A DNA stretch of 64,000 nt from Halobacillus sp. A5. Lineage in GTDB: Bacteria > Bacillota > Bacilli > Bacillales > Halobacillaceae. The notes beneath the pieces are model-generated. The model searched no databases and was not told where the DNA came from. It saw nothing but the letters and a program-made list of their open reading frames with translations. The stretch spans positions 1,364,001-1,428,000 of the forward strand of contig NZ_JAIZEO010000001.1 in NCBI RefSeq assembly GCF_024189315.1. The letters are read 5' to 3'. Every line of letters starts with the position of its first letter. Within the stretch, counting starts at the first letter, position 1. A program made the translations under genes and the position numbers. This document shows, one piece after another, positions 33,820-41,223 of this stretch.

Positions 33820-34653
33820 ATGAAGGATCAAGATCACGAGCTTCCTCAGGATCGATACTATGATTTGAGTCACGCAGAGGCTGATGAAGTATTAAATGAT
33901 CTAGCTTATTACCGAACATTAATGGTTAATGTGGGATTTATTGGAGAAGCCGGGTCAAAGGACTGGGTTCTTGTAGACTGTGGAATCAATCATTATGCAA
34001 GAAGGATCATTGAAGCTGGTGAAAAACGGTTTGGCCCGGCACCTCCAAAAGCAATCATAATCACTCATGGACACTTTGACCATATTGGCTCTGCTAAAAA
34101 GCTAGCGCAGCATTACGATGTTCCCATCTATGCACACCCAAAAGAAATGGATTATTTAACAGGTAAGCGGTCTTACCCAGTAGGAAACTCAACAGTAGGC
34201 GGCGGCCTGATCTCTATACTTTCTCCCTTTTTTCCTACAGATCCTGTTAACTTGAAAAAGTGGGTTCACCCTTTGCCTGACGATGGAACCATTCCATTCT
34301 TAGAAGAATGGCGGACGATTCATACGCCCGGGCATACTCCTGGACATATAGCGTTATTTCGTGACCGCGACCGTACCTTGATTGCGGGAGATGCGTTTAT
34401 CACAGTGAAACAGGAATCCAGTATGGCTGTATTTATACAGCACCAGCATGTGCACGGCCCTCCAGCATATTTCACCCCAGACTGGCAGGAAGCCGAGCGA
34501 TCTGTAAAAAAACTTGCTGCTCTCAACCCGGTAACTGCACTCACAGGGCACGGGCTGCCAATGGATGGGGAGAACCTGCAGCAACAGCTTAGTCACCTTG
34601 CCTTCAACTTTAAAGATCTTGCCATCCCTAACCATGACAAGAAAATTCATTAA
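33820..34653 (+). CDS. Metallo-beta-lactamase-fold hydrolase
   Basis: A 277-residue MBL-fold protein. The zinc motif THGHFDHIG (H-x-H-x-D-H), the later His in HTPGHTPGH, the bridging Asp in LIAGDAFI and a final TGHGLPM are all in place, so it should bind two metals. The subfamily is the glyoxalase-II-like generic hydrolases; substrate unknown. The GTG at 33811 is part of the ribosome site; ATG 33820 is the likely start. Confidence 0.88.
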   Translation: MKDQDHELPQDRYYDLSHAEADEVLNDLAYYRTLMVNVGFIGEAGSKDWVLVDCGINHYARRIIEAGEKRFGPAPPKAIIITHGHFDHIGSAKKLAQHYDVPIYAHPKEMDYLTGKRSYPVGNSTVGGGLISILSPFFPTDPVNLKKWVHPLPDDGTIPFLEEWRTIHTPGHTPGHIALFRDRDRTLIAGDAFITVKQESSMAVFIQHQHVHGPPAYFTPDWQEAERSVKKLAALNPVTALTGHGLPMDGENLQQQLSHLAFNFKDLAIPNHDKKIH

Positions 34654-34686
34654 AAAGAGACCGGTAAAACCAAACGGTCTCTTTCA
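34652..34686. terminator. Bidirectional terminator
   Basis: AAAGAGACCG/CGGTCTCTTT with an 11-base loop. Confidence 0.88.
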
Positions 34687-34738
34687 TTTTTCGTAATTTA
34701 ATAAAAGACTCTCTCTTAGAGTTGTAAATAGTGGGTAG

Positions 34739-35509
34739 TTAATGATTCATTATTATTTTTAATTTTTTCAACCCCTCTAGTAAACGAGGACTGGGTCTGC
34801 AGTAAAGTGATTCTTCCAAAACATGAATCCGGTTGTTTTGAACCGCAGATAACTCGCTCCAGCCTGGACGCTTTCTAATAATCTCTGGATTCATCTTCTC
34901 CTCCTTAACCCCTACCCATACCATACAAATATGATCAGGCCGACGATTCTTTACATCCTCCCAATCCGTTTGAACACTAGCTTCCTTTTCAGAAGCATAA
35001 ATATTGTACCCTCCAGCCAGCTCACTAATTTCTGTTAACCAATTTGGCCCGCCTGGTGTGAAGATTGGTTTTGGCCACCATTCCCAATACAAAGACGGAC
35101 CGTTTCGATCCTTCTGTTCTGCTTCTTTCTTATAATGGTTTAGTTCAGACAAAAATTGTTTCTCCTTATCTTTTCCGAGCTGCTCATACCCAATGGCTTT
35201 CCCTACTCTCTTTATGTTCTGTGCAATTTCTTCAAGAGATTGAGGATTAAGTACGATGTAAGGAATCTGTTTCTCCTTTAAACCTTCGATGTTCTTTTCC
35301 ATACCAGGCACACTTAGGGAAGCAAGCACAAGGTCTGGTTTCAGCTCTGCTGTTTTTTCCAAATCAATAGAGAGATCCGGTCCCAGTCTGGGCAGTTCAA
35401 GCACGCTCTCTGGGTAATCAGAATAATTGTCGACACCAATCAACATATCGGTTTTACCGAGATAAGCTATAATTTCAGTATTGCTTGGGCAAATCGACAC
35501 AATTCGAAT
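34739..35509 (-). CDS. Cobalamin/siderophore-binding-protein-like protein without signal peptide
   Basis: A helical-backbone metal-receptor (BtuF/FhuD fold) protein of about 257 residues: RIVSICPSNTEIIAYLGKTD at the start, then LRLGPDLS-like PRLGPDLSIDLEKTAELKPD, and WPKPIFTPGGPNWLTEIS in the second half. It lacks an export signal, as is usual for this cytoplasmic-looking subgroup. An ATG at 35557 is in frame but has no ribosome site. AGAGGTG sits five bases before ATT 35509, exactly where homologues begin with M-R-I-V-S-I-C. An ATT start is therefore proposed; if ATG is used the protein has 272 residues. Confidence 0.75.
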   Translation of the reverse strand: MRIVSICPSNTEIIAYLGKTDMLIGVDNYSDYPESVLELPRLGPDLSIDLEKTAELKPDLVLASLSVPGMEKNIEGLKEKQIPYIVLNPQSLEEIAQNIKRVGKAIGYEQLGKDKEKQFLSELNHYKKEAEQKDRNGPSLYWEWWPKPIFTPGGPNWLTEISELAGGYNIYASEKEASVQTDWEDVKNRRPDHICMVWVGVKEEKMNPEIIRKRPGWSELSAVQNNRIHVLEESLYCRPSPRLLEGLKKLKIIMNH

Positions 35510-35604
35510 AATAACACCTCTTTTTTCAGAATCGTCTGATGTTTCAATTTCTCTCATTATAGCTTATATTTAGGATAAGAAAAAAGATAGAAAGGGTGAA
35601 CAGT

Positions 35605-36429
35605 GTGACGTCAGCATTGTTAGATACTTCTAAAGGATTGGTCGAGTATTCTTTCCTGGGCGCCGGCCCCGTACTGCTCCTGCTAAAAGGCGGTCACTGC
35701 ACAAGGAATACTGACTTGTCACACAATAGTTTAGTATATGAAGGATACTCCTTATTAACAATCTCAAGACCCGGCTATGATTACACTGAAGTTTCTACGG
35801 GGCATACGCCTGAAGAATTTGCCCACACCATTATTGAAGTTCTCGATCATTTAAAAATTGACCAGGTGACAGTAATTGCTGTTTCAGCAGCCGGACCAAC
35901 AGGTATTGCGCTGGCAGCCCACCATCATCATCGTGTAAATAAGCTCATTATGGAAGCGGCTCTGCTTACTCCTTTTTCTAAAAAAACGCAGACTAAAGCT
36001 CGATTGCTGTTTGGAAGGGGAGAAAAATTCGTATGGAAAGGTTTACGAACTCTCTTAAGAATCTCCCCAAACATTGCCATAAAACAGATCATGAGTTCTC
36101 TGACAACCGACTCCGTAGAAGACTATCTTAACAACCTTTCTTCAAATGATCGACGCTTCATTTATGACATGCTGGCTACATCTCAATCCGGAAAGGGTTT
36201 TTTACTCGATATCCAGCAAAACGCCCATAATATGGACGAGATAAAAGTACCCGTTTTAGGAATGTACACTCAAAAAGACCGAAGTGTTGACTATTCAAAT
36301 GCTGTTCTGCTTCAATCAACCGTGCCAAATTGTGAAATTTATGATGTTAAATCAGACAGTCACCTGATATGGATAGGAAAAAACGCTTCAAATGTGTGGA
36401 GAAAACGTCTTGATTTTATAACTCAATAG
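35605..36429 (+). CDS. Alpha/beta hydrolase
   Basis: A protein of about 274 residues with an alpha/beta-hydrolase core. The nucleophile elbow is AVSAAGPTG (S in the G-x-S-x-G position, first Gly replaced by Ala). The acid is probably the Asp in YTQKDRSVD and the catalytic His lies in SDSHLIWIG. GTG 35605 behind GAAAGGGTGA is preferred over GTG 35596. Four bases separate its stop from the next open frame, suggesting an operon with the DUF2268-like gene. Substrate unknown. Confidence 0.8.
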   Translation: MTSALLDTSKGLVEYSFLGAGPVLLLLKGGHCTRNTDLSHNSLVYEGYSLLTISRPGYDYTEVSTGHTPEEFAHTIIEVLDHLKIDQVTVIAVSAAGPTGIALAAHHHHRVNKLIMEAALLTPFSKKTQTKARLLFGRGEKFVWKGLRTLLRISPNIAIKQIMSSLTTDSVEDYLNNLSSNDRRFIYDMLATSQSGKGFLLDIQQNAHNMDEIKVPVLGMYTQKDRSVDYSNAVLLQSTVPNCEIYDVKSDSHLIWIGKNASNVWRKRLDFITQ

Positions 36430-36447
36430 AGAATGAGGGGGATAAAT

Positions 36448-37305
36448 GTGGATGCCATCAAGATATCTCATTATAAAAATGAATTTTTAGCGTTTTATGA
36501 GCAGGCTCAAGCTGCAGAGGTTCAAGAGGAGAAGCGATATACTATCTGGAAACAGTACTACGGATTCAATCCTTTCCGAAGAGAAGAACAGAGAGAACAA
36601 TTAGCTCAGGAAATGCTGAACCAGGCGTTTCCTAAATATGAAGCAGCCCTTTCACATATTCGTAATTTTGAACCAGATCAAGAATCGATCTACCACTATG
36701 TTTCAACTATTCGTGAACACTTCCAAGCTTATGAGCCACTGCATCTCACCGTGATATTCTTTGTAGGAGACTTTGAAACCGATCCATTCATTGAAAAAGA
36801 GGATAACGAATCGTATACTCTTTATTTTCCAATAGAAAGAGAATGGAACGATGTCCACTTCGCAAATGAGTTAGTTAAAGTCGTATACCTTAATCAATTA
36901 AAAGTTAATCCTGCTCGGCTTGCCAATATCGCTTTTGTCATTTTTCTGGAAGGACTGGCTCTACATACATCCAATCGAGTCATCACTTCTGAGGCTCTTG
37001 GTACCGGTCTCTATCCTTGGATGGAAAAATGTCAGCTTGAACCGACACGTATTATGATTAATATCTTCCCTCATTTGCGTCGTTCAGATTATAAAGCCAT
37101 TTATTCTTTTACCAAGGGGACTGGTGCATCAGGATATCAGAACGAAGCAGGCTTTGTCGGATGGTGCGTTGTTGAGCACCTCTTAAAAAGAGGATATACT
37201 CTGCCAGAACTATTATTTATTCCTGAAGAGAGATTAACGACACTTATAGAAAAGTCCTTATATCAAATCATGGAAGAGGCGAAATATATTCAATCTCAGG
37301 AGTAG
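36448..37305 (+). CDS. DUF2268-like protein lacking the HExxH motif
   Basis: A protein of about 285 residues resembling DUF2268 (predicted zinc protease) proteins in length, the late FLEGLAL segment, and the C-terminal GYTLPELLFIPEE stretch. The usual zinc helix H-E-x-x-H is not present; the corresponding region reads ELVKVVYLNQLKVN. It is thus probably not a peptidase. GTG 36448 follows GAGGGGG at six bases; an in-frame ATG at 36433 overlaps that ribosome site. Likely co-transcribed with the upstream hydrolase. Confidence 0.6.
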   Translation: MDAIKISHYKNEFLAFYEQAQAAEVQEEKRYTIWKQYYGFNPFRREEQREQLAQEMLNQAFPKYEAALSHIRNFEPDQESIYHYVSTIREHFQAYEPLHLTVIFFVGDFETDPFIEKEDNESYTLYFPIEREWNDVHFANELVKVVYLNQLKVNPARLANIAFVIFLEGLALHTSNRVITSEALGTGLYPWMEKCQLEPTRIMINIFPHLRRSDYKAIYSFTKGTGASGYQNEAGFVGWCVVEHLLKRGYTLPELLFIPEERLTTLIEKSLYQIMEEAKYIQSQE

Positions 37306-37308
37306 GGG

Positions 37309-37463
37309 TTGCATTTCTCATACAACCTGTTATACTTGTATTAATTATTGTTGTTCGATTCATAACAGAGAAGGTTACGTAATAGTGAGTTCGTCTTGAT
37401 TGAATACTTGAGCAAGAATAGTAATACATTGTGGAGCTAAGTTCCACGCAGGAGGTTTTCTAC
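37309..37463 (+). promoter_or_regulatory. Promoter and structured cold-shock leader of csp copy 1
   Basis: -35 TTGCAT (37309) and -10 TATACT (37331) are 16 bases apart, with an extended TGT before the -10. The roughly 125-nt leader contains TTATTGTTGTTCG, TTCGTCTTGATTG, GAGCAAGAATAGTAATACA and a GTGGA/TCCAC hairpin just before the ribosome site. All are repeated in copy 2. Such leaders act as cold-responsive RNA structures in csp genes. Confidence 0.65.
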
Positions 37464-37664
37464 ATGGTAGAAGGTACAGTTAAATGGTTTAACGCAGAAA
37501 AAGGTTTCGGTTTCATCGAAGTTGAAGGTCAAGACGACGTATTCGTTCACTTCTCTGCTATCCAGGAAGAAGGATTCAAGTCTCTTGAAGAAGGACAAGC
37601 AGTAAGCTTCGAAATTCAAGAAGGTCAACGCGGACCTCAAGCTGCTAACGTTCAAAAGGCATAA
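37464..37664 (+). CDS. Cold-shock protein, copy 1
   Basis: A 66-residue CSD protein that binds single-stranded RNA and DNA. RNP1 is KGFGFIEV and RNP2 is VFVHFSAI, preceded by VKWFNAE. ATG behind CAGGAGG. It is identical to copy 2 except for one residue (Ala instead of Val in [10 protein letters not shown]). Single gene with its own promoter, leader and terminator. Confidence 0.97.
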   Translation: MVEGTVKWFNAEKGFGFIEVEGQDDVFVHFSAIQEEGFKSLEEGQAVSFEIQEGQRGPQAANVQKA

Positions 37665-37673
37665 TGACCTTTT

Positions 37674-37702
37674 AAAAAGACTCCCGAACGGGAGTCTTTT
37701 TA
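37674..37702 (+). terminator. Terminator of csp copy 1
   Basis: AAAGACTCCCG-AA-CGGGAGTCTTT with a T-run. Confidence 0.95.
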
Positions 37703-37821
37703 TGCACTTAGAATTACGAACCCACAGGATCTAAATGGACCGCTGCTCATTTAATTTTATAAACGCAATTGAATAATAAATGAAAATTATTCCCTAAATT
37801 GTATCATTTAAATGCGCAATT

Positions 37822-37961
37822 TGTTATACTAATTTTAGTTATTGTTGTTCGGATACGATTCAAAGAAAGAAGTTGCTACAAAGTAATTTTCGTCTTGATT
37901 GTGTGAAGAGCAAGAATAGTAATACAATGTGGAGCATAGTTCCACGCAGGAGGTATTCTAC
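37822..37961 (+). promoter_or_regulatory. Promoter and leader of csp copy 2
   Basis: Extended -10 TGTTATACT (37822-37830) with no clear -35. The leader repeats the four conserved blocks of copy 1, including the hairpin formed around GTGGAGC/GTTCCAC and the ribosome site CAGGAGG. Confidence 0.6.
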
Positions 37962-38162
37962 ATGGTAGAAGGTACAGTTAAATGGTTTAACGCAGAAAAA
38001 GGTTTCGGTTTCATCGAAGTTGAAGGTCAAGACGATGTATTCGTTCACTTCTCTGCTATTCAAGAAGAAGGTTTCAAGTCTCTTGAAGAAGGTCAAGTTG
38101 TAAGCTTCGAAATTCAAGAAGGTCAACGCGGACCTCAAGCTGCTAACGTTCAAAAAGCATAA
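37962..38162 (+). CDS. Cold-shock protein, copy 2
   Basis: A 66-residue CSD protein with the same RNP1 and RNP2 motifs as copy 1 and a single Ala-to-Val change. The coding sequences differ at only a few silent sites, so the tandem duplication is recent or kept similar by gene conversion. Own leader and strong terminator. Confidence 0.97.
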   Translation: MVEGTVKWFNAEKGFGFIEVEGQDDVFVHFSAIQEEGFKSLEEGQVVSFEIQEGQRGPQAANVQKA

Positions 38163-38166
38163 TTCA

Positions 38167-38198
38167 AAAAAAGCTCCCGTCCCGGGAGCTTTTTTTTT
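38167..38198 (+). terminator. Terminator of csp copy 2
   Basis: AAAGCTCCCG/CGGGAGCTTT with T-run. Confidence 0.95.
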
Positions 38199-38223
38199 GG
38201 TCATGATTTGTCTCAAACTAGGA

Positions 38224-38291
38224 GGGAGCAGAGTCGCGTTTGCGAGGCTGCCAGGAAGTTCTTCCGCAAAAAGGTAATCAGCATCGCTCCC
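38224..38291. repeat. Nested-stem non-coding element
   Basis: GGGAGC (38224) pairs with GCTCCC (38286), GCTG (38247) with CAGC (38279), and GGAAG with CTTCC around TT (38254-38265). A small CGCGTTTGCG hairpin lies in the left arm. It lies between two terminators, encodes nothing, and is richer in GC than its surroundings. Unidentified. Confidence 0.45.
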
Positions 38292-38300
38292 GACGTCAAG

Positions 38301-38336
38301 AAAAAAAGCTTGCGGTATTTTTCCACAAGCCCTTAA
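38301..38336 (-). terminator. map terminator
   Basis: On the minus strand GGCTTGTGG pairs with CCGCAAGCT (one wobble, one mismatch), followed by seven Ts. Confidence 0.7.
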
Positions 38337-38361
38337 AACATGCTCCCGTATATGGTATTGT

Positions 38362-39114
38362 TTACTCTTCCTGCTCTGTTAATATAAGAGCTCCTTCTTT
38401 TGTAATTGCAATGGTATGCTCAAATTGTGCGGATAGTGAACCATCGAGAGTACGGGCGGTCCAGTTATTATCATCCATCTTATTCGCGTACGTCCCAATG
38501 TTAATCATAGGTTCAATTGTAACCACCATTCCCTCTTTTAAACGAGCTCCTTTTCCAGCTGCTCCGAAGTGAGGGATGTATGGATCCTCATGAATCGTCT
38601 CTCCTATTCCGTGACCGGTAAAGTCACGAACTACAGAATAACCTTCCCCTTCCGCATACGATTGAATGGCATGCCCTATGTCTCCAATACGGTTTCCCGG
38701 TTTGGCCTGTTCAATTGCTTTGTACAATGAAGTTTTCGTCACTTCCAGCAGTTTCTCAGCTTCTTCACTGATTTCTCCAACAGGATGAGTCCAGGCGGAA
38801 TCTGCCAGGGCACCGTTTAAATTAACAACCATGTCAATCGTTACAATATCTCCATTATTCAGCTTTTCATCCCGGGGAAACCCATGACAGATCTCATCGT
38901 TGACTGAAGCACAGGTGGTGAACTCATAGCCTTGATACCCTTTTTGTTCCCCCTTGGCCCCATGCATTTCTAAATATCTCTCTACGAATTTTTCGATTTC
39001 CATCGTTGTTACCCCAGGTTTAATAAAACTTCTTAATTCTTTATGAACTCCTGCAAGCAGTTTACCTGCTTCGTGCATCAATTCAATTTCCCGTTTACTT
39101 TTTCTTTTAATCAT
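38362..39114 (-). CDS. map: Methionine aminopeptidase, type I
   Basis: Cytoplasmic dinuclear-metal enzyme that removes the initiator Met from new proteins. The 250-residue protein shows the metal ligands in order: Asp in NGDIVTIDMVV, Asp in LADSAWT, His in FTGHGIGETIHEDPYIPHFG, Glu in VVTIEPMIN and Glu in SAQFEHTIAIT. The substrate His is in DEICHGFP. It stands alone rather than in the ribosomal-protein cluster, so it may be a second Map like B. subtilis YflG. Confidence 0.95.
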   Translation of the reverse strand: MIKRKSKREIELMHEAGKLLAGVHKELRSFIKPGVTTMEIEKFVERYLEMHGAKGEQKGYQGYEFTTCASVNDEICHGFPRDEKLNNGDIVTIDMVVNLNGALADSAWTHPVGEISEEAEKLLEVTKTSLYKAIEQAKPGNRIGDIGHAIQSYAEGEGYSVVRDFTGHGIGETIHEDPYIPHFGAAGKGARLKEGMVVTIEPMINIGTYANKMDDNNWTARTLDGSLSAQFEHTIAITKEGALILTEQEE

Positions 39115-39200
39115 ACGCGATCCCTCTCTTCACCTAACTCTATATCCTATTTCCCTCTAGTATCATAACGAAAAATTCCGAACAAAACCAGTGCAGCCGT

Positions 39201-39752
39201 TTAAATCTCTTTTATTATAGCTGCAGGGTTCCCGCCGACAAACACATTCGGTGGAACATCTTTCGTAACAACAGCTCCTGCCCCAATCACCGCTCCATCA
39301 CCTATCGTCACACCCGGGTTAATTACTGCGCTGCCTCCTATCCATACATCATTGCCGATTGTAATTGGCTTAGCAGATTCAAGACCTGTCGCCCTCTCTT
39401 CCTTACCTAAAGGATGAGTTGCTGTATATACTTGAGCGTTAGGACCAAACATTACCCGATCCCCTATCTTAATCGGACACACATCTAAAAATACACAGTT
39501 AAAATTAGCGAAAAAGTGATCACCAACATGAATATTATAACCATAATCACATTGAAACACGGGCTCAATGAAAGCTCCCTCCCCGCTCGATCCCAGCAAA
39601 TCTGCAAGCAGCTGCCCCCGGTAATGACTGTCAGTTACTTTAGATTGATTATATTCATATAAAAGCTGTCTTGCTCTTTGACGTTCGTAAACCAACTCTT
39701 CATCCCAAGACTTGTAAGGTTCTCCTGTAAGCATTTTTTCTTTTTCAGTCAT
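39201..39752 (-). CDS. maa: Maltose/galactoside O-acetyltransferase family protein
   Basis: A 183-residue left-handed beta-helix acetyltransferase. It has the N-terminal Mac domain ([21 protein letters not shown]) and a hexapeptide-repeat domain (about 60-180) including [21 protein letters not shown]. The catalytic His is in YTATHPLG. It acetylates sugars such as maltose and glucose; the physiological acceptor is unclear. ATG behind CAGGGGGAT. Single gene. Confidence 0.9.
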   Translation of the reverse strand: MTEKEKMLTGEPYKSWDEELVYERQRARQLLYEYNQSKVTDSHYRGQLLADLLGSSGEGAFIEPVFQCDYGYNIHVGDHFFANFNCVFLDVCPIKIGDRVMFGPNAQVYTATHPLGKEERATGLESAKPITIGNDVWIGGSAVINPGVTIGDGAVIGAGAVVTKDVPPNVFVGGNPAAIIKEI

Positions 39753-39847
39753 TTTTTATCCCCCTGGTATTATATTAAATATTGTCTTCTTTCTTTACTT
39801 TACCATACTGATTCGCTAACCTTAGAACAATTAGGAGAGGTGATAGC

Positions 39848-40348
39848 ATGAATATAAAATTATTAACAGGTGACGATGCAAAAGCTTATAGAGAACTAAG
39901 GCTGGAAGCGCTCTTAACGAACCCGGACGCATTTCTAACTACTTACGAGCAGGAAAAACAGCGGCCCGATCCGATTAACTTTACAGCTGAACGGTTAGAC
40001 AGTCCAAACTCAAAGACAGTTGGCGCCTTCGATCAAGATCAATTAGTTGGGATTGCTACTCTTACACAGGAAAGACATCCCAAATGTCTGCATAAAGGCT
40101 CGATAGTAGGGGTTTATGTTACGGCTGCTCATCGTCGAAGCGGTACTGCAGAAAAGATGATGAAGGAGCTTATCGAGAAAGCTTCTTCATTTAAAATAGA
40201 GATTATACAGATCGGAGTCGTTACAAACAATAAGCCCGCTGTTCGATTATACGAGAAATTAGGTTTTCGCGTGTTTGCAACGGAACGTCATGCGATTAAG
40301 TTACATGACCGTTATTTAGACGAACAGTGGATGGAGTATTTTATATAA
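39848..40348 (+). CDS. GNAT-family N-acetyltransferase
   Basis: A 166-residue acetyltransferase. Motif A reads VGVYVTAAHRRSGTAEKMMK (R-R-S-G-x-A in place of Q-x-x-G-x-G/A) and motif B reads IQIGVVTNNKPAVRLYEKLG with the final GFRVFATERHAIKL. Acceptor unknown. Ribosome site GGAGAGGTG. Single gene between maa and the ABC exporter. Confidence 0.88.
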   Translation: MNIKLLTGDDAKAYRELRLEALLTNPDAFLTTYEQEKQRPDPINFTAERLDSPNSKTVGAFDQDQLVGIATLTQERHPKCLHKGSIVGVYVTAAHRRSGTAEKMMKELIEKASSFKIEIIQIGVVTNNKPAVRLYEKLGFRVFATERHAIKLHDRYLDEQWMEYFI

Positions 40349-40500
40349 AACCTCCTGAAACCTTCAGCACTTTTACTCGTATTACTAAGTAACTATAGTA
40401 AGCAGTCAAGATGAAACCAAAATTAAAACCATTTAGACATGTTTTGTTTATTTAAGCGATATAACTTTAGAGGACGTAATAAAGAACAAAGGGGATTGCT

Positions 40501-41223
40501 ATGATTGAAATTGCAAACATTACGAAACAATTTCCCGGGAAAACAGCCGTAAACGACTTATCACTTCAAGTAAATAATGGAAAAATCTTTGGATTTTTAG
40601 GTCCAAATGGAGCAGGGAAATCGACTACCATCAAAATGATGACAGGCATTCTTCCCATAGATAAAGGAAAGATAACGATAAACGGCAGCAACATTTCCAC
40701 TGAACCACTGAAAGCTAAATATAAAATAGGATATGTCCCTGACCGCTCTGACGTTTTTCTTCGGTTAAAAGGAGTGGAGTATTTAAATTTTATAGCGGAC
40801 GTTTACGGCGTATCTACTGATATGAGAAAAGAAAAAATTGATTACCTGACCAAAAATTTCGGAATCTATGAAGCATTAAACGATCATATACTTACTTATT
40901 CTCACGGCATGCGGCAGAAAATTGTGGTTTGTGGTGTTTTGCTGCACGAACCTGAAGTATGGATTTTAGACGAACCTTTAACAGGACTTGACCCCAAATC
41001 CTCCTTTACCTTAAAAGAAATGATGCGTGAGCATGCAGATAAAGGAAAAATTGTCTTCTTCTCGACACATGTGCTCGAAGTGGTAGAACAGCTTTGCGAT
41101 GAAGTGGCTATCATTAACAATGGTCAGATTGAGTTCTTAGGCGAAATGTCAGAAATGAAACGTCAATTTAAAGACGACGAAAACTTAGAAAAGGTTTTCC
41201 TGGAGCTTACACAAAATGAATAA
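40501..41223 (+). CDS. ABC exporter ATP-binding protein
   Basis: A 240-residue ATPase with Walker A GPNGAGKST (about 35-43), signature YSHGMRQK (Ser-His in place of Ser-Gly), Walker B VWILDEPLTGLDP and H-loop FFSTHVLEVVEQLCD. It is of the DRA/EcsA-type exporter group, resembling the YthP-YthQ pair of B. subtilis. Translationally coupled to the permease by an 8-nt overlap. Substrate unknown. Confidence 0.9.
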   Translation: MIEIANITKQFPGKTAVNDLSLQVNNGKIFGFLGPNGAGKSTTIKMMTGILPIDKGKITINGSNISTEPLKAKYKIGYVPDRSDVFLRLKGVEYLNFIADVYGVSTDMRKEKIDYLTKNFGIYEALNDHILTYSHGMRQKIVVCGVLLHEPEVWILDEPLTGLDPKSSFTLKEMMREHADKGKIVFFSTHVLEVVEQLCDEVAIINNGQIEFLGEMSEMKRQFKDDENLEKVFLELTQNE

